64,000 bases of DNA. Source: Tubiluchus corallicola (lineage: Eukaryota; Priapulida; Priapulimorpha; Priapulimorphida; Tubiluchidae). Both the position numbers and the translations under genes were made by a program. The DNA is taken from positions 124,001 to 188,000 of the forward strand of contig JAQGDQ010000293.1 in the NCBI GenBank assembly GCA_030141605.1. Direction: 5' to 3'. The notes beneath the pieces were generated by a model. The model saw only the letters and a list, made by a program, of their open reading frames with translations. It ran no database searches and was not told the origin of the DNA. This document shows positions 61,851 through 64,000 of the stretch, one piece after another; position 1 is the first letter of the stretch, and each line of letters begins with the position of its first letter.

Positions 61851-61851
61851 G

Positions 61852-61986
61852 AACTAATGCGAGAGAGCGCTTTGCTTTTGCCACACGTCACGTGACGGTT
61901 GTAGTTAAGACGCGTTACTGTGGTACACTTAACCTTTGACCTACAGCAACTGCGCATGCCCACAACAAAACTGTGAAAAGGCTTAT
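61852..61986 (+). repeat. Family D dispersed repeat, copy 2
   Basis: Matches 4336-4482 in order: GAACTAATGCG, GACGGTTGTAGTTAAGACGCG, GTGGTACACTTA, CTACAGCAACTGCGCATGC, CAAAACTGTGAAAAGGCTTATT. Confidence 0.7.
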
Positions 61987-62103
61987 TACATAATTAGACA
62001 TTTAATGCAATATGTGGATTATAAAAGGACAAACTTAAATGGGATTTAATGCAATTATTAAAGTTATTCATAATCTTGTGTACAATGTACATAACTTTTC
62101 TAG

Positions 62104-62197
62104 GCTCTATCTGATGCCAGACGAAAGGAGGTACCTGCAATCAAAGCAAAAGCGCAAAACCTGCAATCCAAAGTTCGACGAGTCATTTGTCTTTCAG
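62104..62197 (+). CDS. SYT15: Synaptotagmin-15 exon: C2A polybasic strand
   Basis: Acceptor AACTTTTCTAG, donor GTAAGC at 62198. One base completes the Arg codon, then 31 codons end exactly at a codon boundary. The product reads LYLMPDERRYLQSKQKRKTC, then NPKFDESFVFQ. PDERR-x-LQSK-x-KRKT is a close match to vertebrate SYT15 and unlike SYT1-type C2A. The Lys/Arg cluster (KQKRK) is the position of the membrane- and effector-binding polybasic strand. NP-x-FDE-x-F is the conserved C2 strand that follows. A SINE copy begins at the donor itself. Confidence 0.95.
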
Positions 62198-62199
62198 GT

Positions 62200-62300
62200 A
62201 AGCAGAAAGTCCTTAGTTCAAATCCAGGCTGCATCCCAAATTTTTCACATTTCCCGTCTTTCAAGTTTGGTATCAAACTTTAGTTAATTGTGGGTTTGTA
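62200..62300 (+). repeat. tRNA-derived SINE, copy 2 (starts at a splice donor)
   Basis: AAGCAGAAAGTC, then box B TAGTTCAAATCCAGG, then CTGCATCCCAAATTTTTCAC and CCGTCTTTCAAGTTTGGTAT. It aligns with the second half of the 62490 copy. The box A half is missing: homology begins two bases into the intron, inside GTAAGCAG. Confidence 0.7.
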
Positions 62301-62489
62301 ACATTATTAATAATAATCTTGACATTAAAATTTTAATAGTTAATTAATCACCCACAAAAATTTCTGGCTGAAAATTAACAAAAAATTATTCTGATTAGCT
62401 AGAATCCCCCTAATATAAGCGATCTAACATTGGAAATGCTAAATTTAGTTGTCTACTTGTAAGGGGAGAACTTGGACTGCCTTGACCAC

Positions 62490-62630
62490 TAGGAGATGTT
62501 GTGGCCTAGTAGGCAAAGCATCTGCAATGCAAGCAGAATGTCGCTGGCTCACGTCCAGGCTGCATCCCACCTCACTCACATTTGCTGTCTTCGAAATTTG
62601 GCACCAAAATATCACAAGTTGTGGAGTTTG
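62490..62630 (+). repeat. tRNA-derived SINE, copy 3 (both boxes)
   Basis: Box A-like TGGCCTAGTAGGCAAAGCA, anticodon-arm-like GCAATGCAAGCAGAATGTC, box B-like TGGCTCACGTCCAGG, then CTGCATCCCACCTCACTCAC and TTCGAAATTTGGCACCAAAA. Most complete of the three copies; box B has drifted from GGTTCRANNCC. Confidence 0.7.
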
Positions 62631-62639
62631 TAACATGAA

Positions 62640-63476
62640 AAATATCGTGATAGAATAGCATCTCTCTCTCTCTCTTTATAAACTACAGCATTTTGTACAA
62701 ACGGGCTGTTAGTAAAGGGTCAAATTAAAAAATGGTTGATTTTACATTGAGTAGCTTCACGCAATATGGCCGACACAGTGCATTAAACAATGCATAAAAT
62801 AAACATAGGAAAATCTATGGTGATAAAACGTCTCAGCGACAATAAAGTGTTTATTATTCCCTAGAGTCAAAATCAAGTGTGCCGGGAATCTTTCGCGCAA
62901 CATAACAAAACATATTAAGTAATGTTCAAAGTGGATAGTAGTAGCGCTAGAAGTATATTGTACTTTGTAAGCGATATATTGTCCGACAGCAAAAAAGCTT
63001 GATCTTTGACATTCAGAATCTTTTGGTCAGAATGACAGCACAGATTTTCACCACCAGAAAATATGCAGTACGTAGAAATACAGAAAATACGGCATTTTCA
63101 ATTAACAACACGGTTCATCGCCAATTGAAATATCGTATCGCATTGTAACATTGTTATTTTCTGGTGATGAATTGTCTTGTCTTTGTCTTAAAAGAGTTAC
63201 CAGTGTTTAGCTCCAAGACTTAACAAGGTTCACCTGGTTGCTCCCTGTTGGAAAGTAGAGTAGCCGATTGAGACAAAACCTGAAATTCATAAACTTGATT
63301 TCTCATTCATTTATATGTATTGTTTTTTCTGTACCTTTTGTTTCCTGTTGACTTGTGCAATTATTTTTGTGCACAAACCAATAGATGGATTTTATTAGAA
63401 TGATCAATGCATTTATAAATTTTTATAATGAAGTTTAGTATAGTGACAGTTTTGTATTTTGGCTCTTAATTTGCAG
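62640..63476. other. Intron, no other gene
   Basis: Only a short CT run at 62661-62677. Ends in the acceptor TTAATTTGCAG. Confidence 0.45.
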
Positions 63477-63647
63477 ATATCCATAAGAGCCTTTGAAGAA
63501 AGGACACTGAAGTTGAGTGTGTTCGATGTTGACCGACACAAGAAGCACAATGCCATTGGTCACGTATTCTATCAGTTGCGTGACCTTGACCTGACCACTG
63601 AAGGACGGGCAATAATCAAACGTGATTTAGACAAGGAGGTCAATGAG
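63477..63647 (+). CDS. SYT15: Synaptotagmin-15 exon: second half of C2A
   Basis: Acceptor TTAATTTGCAG, donor GTATGT at 63648. Exactly 57 codons, phase 0 at both ends. The product starts ISIRAFEERTLKLSVFDVDR, then HKKHNAIGHVFYQLRDLDL, ending IIKRDLDKEVNE. TLKLSVFDVDR...IGHV is the C2A strand-loop 3-strand unit. Two loop-3 aspartates (DVD) are present, but the third ligand position is Asn (KHNAIG), so with loop 1 the set of five acidic ligands is reduced to three. The end lies just after the last C2A strand; the linker to C2B must be in the next exon, beyond the window. Confidence 0.95.
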
Positions 63648-64000
63648 GTATGTTCTCAACCTATTGTCACACGGTACAGCTATGCTCATATGATCGTATC
63701 TTGACGAATGATTCCAGTGATTTACCAAAAGTGTGGTCACAATTTTTCTACGATGATAACATCGTCAGACAAGTTGCAATTTTTATCTGTGGTCATCGAG
63801 AATCGGAGAGAAAACACACGCCAAGCTTTCTTTGTCTTATTAGGCATCTAGTTTTAGGCAGCAAGTCACAGCTGTTCATAACGAATAACTCAACGGCTGT
63901 AATACGTAGAGAGGTTGAGACTGCCATGACATGGTTAAGTAAGCTGGAATTATTTAAGGCCCTGATGTGAAACTTAAGACAAATTGCTCTGTCACATAAA
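63648..64000. other. Start of next SYT15 intron
   Basis: An open + frame at 63650-63970 crosses the donor in another frame and has no C2 similarity. No further exon seen before the window ends. Confidence 0.5.

Overview
This is a eukaryotic, almost certainly invertebrate metazoan, nuclear DNA window. It is AT-rich, has very long introns with canonical GT/AG junctions, and is crowded with microsatellites, minisatellites, small DNA transposons and decayed non-LTR retrotransposons. Nothing bacterial, viral or plasmid-like was seen. The repeat spectrum (TTAA-target MITEs, tRNA-derived SINEs, tandem-repeat-bearing foldback elements) would suit a mollusc or other marine lophotrochozoan, but the sequence does not prove the taxon.

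One real gene was recognised: a synaptotagmin-15 orthologue (SYT15) on the + strand. Five internal coding exons lie at 18668-18845, 49380-49552, 60496-60709, 62104-62197 and 63477-63647. Exon phases join perfectly (incoming phase 1, then 2, 1, 2, 0, 0) into about 276 codons without a stop. They encode an N-terminal membrane anchor, a low-complexity linker, the SYT15-type motif AINPELYK and a C2A domain. The start-codon exon and the C2B domain were not found; C2B must lie beyond the right edge. The introns are about 30.5, 10.9, 1.4 and 1.3 kb. A CpG-richer patch at 33250-33702 in the first intron contains a 39-codon open frame ending at a GTAGGT donor in the phase needed by the 49380 exon, so it is a speculative alternative first exon.

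Layout. 1-18.6 kb: intergenic or upstream intron with LINE remnants, TTAA MITEs, a foldback element carrying a 40-bp minisatellite (10.05-11.06 kb) and a 201-bp-arm inverted repeat (16.75-17.31 kb). 18.7-49.4 kb: the giant intron, with six copies of one MITE family, LINE 3' ends, a MITE with perfect 24-bp termini (26.3-26.7 kb), SINE-like fragments and many simple repeats. 49.4-60.5 kb: a hAT element with an intact 8-bp target duplication 27 bp past an exon, 33-bp and 36-bp minisatellites (about 26 and 42 copies), another MITE, and LINE pieces. 60.5-64 kb: the C2A exons with two SINE copies, one of which begins at the splice donor of the 62104 exon.

Most long open frames in the window are translations of simple repeats and are not annotated as genes.
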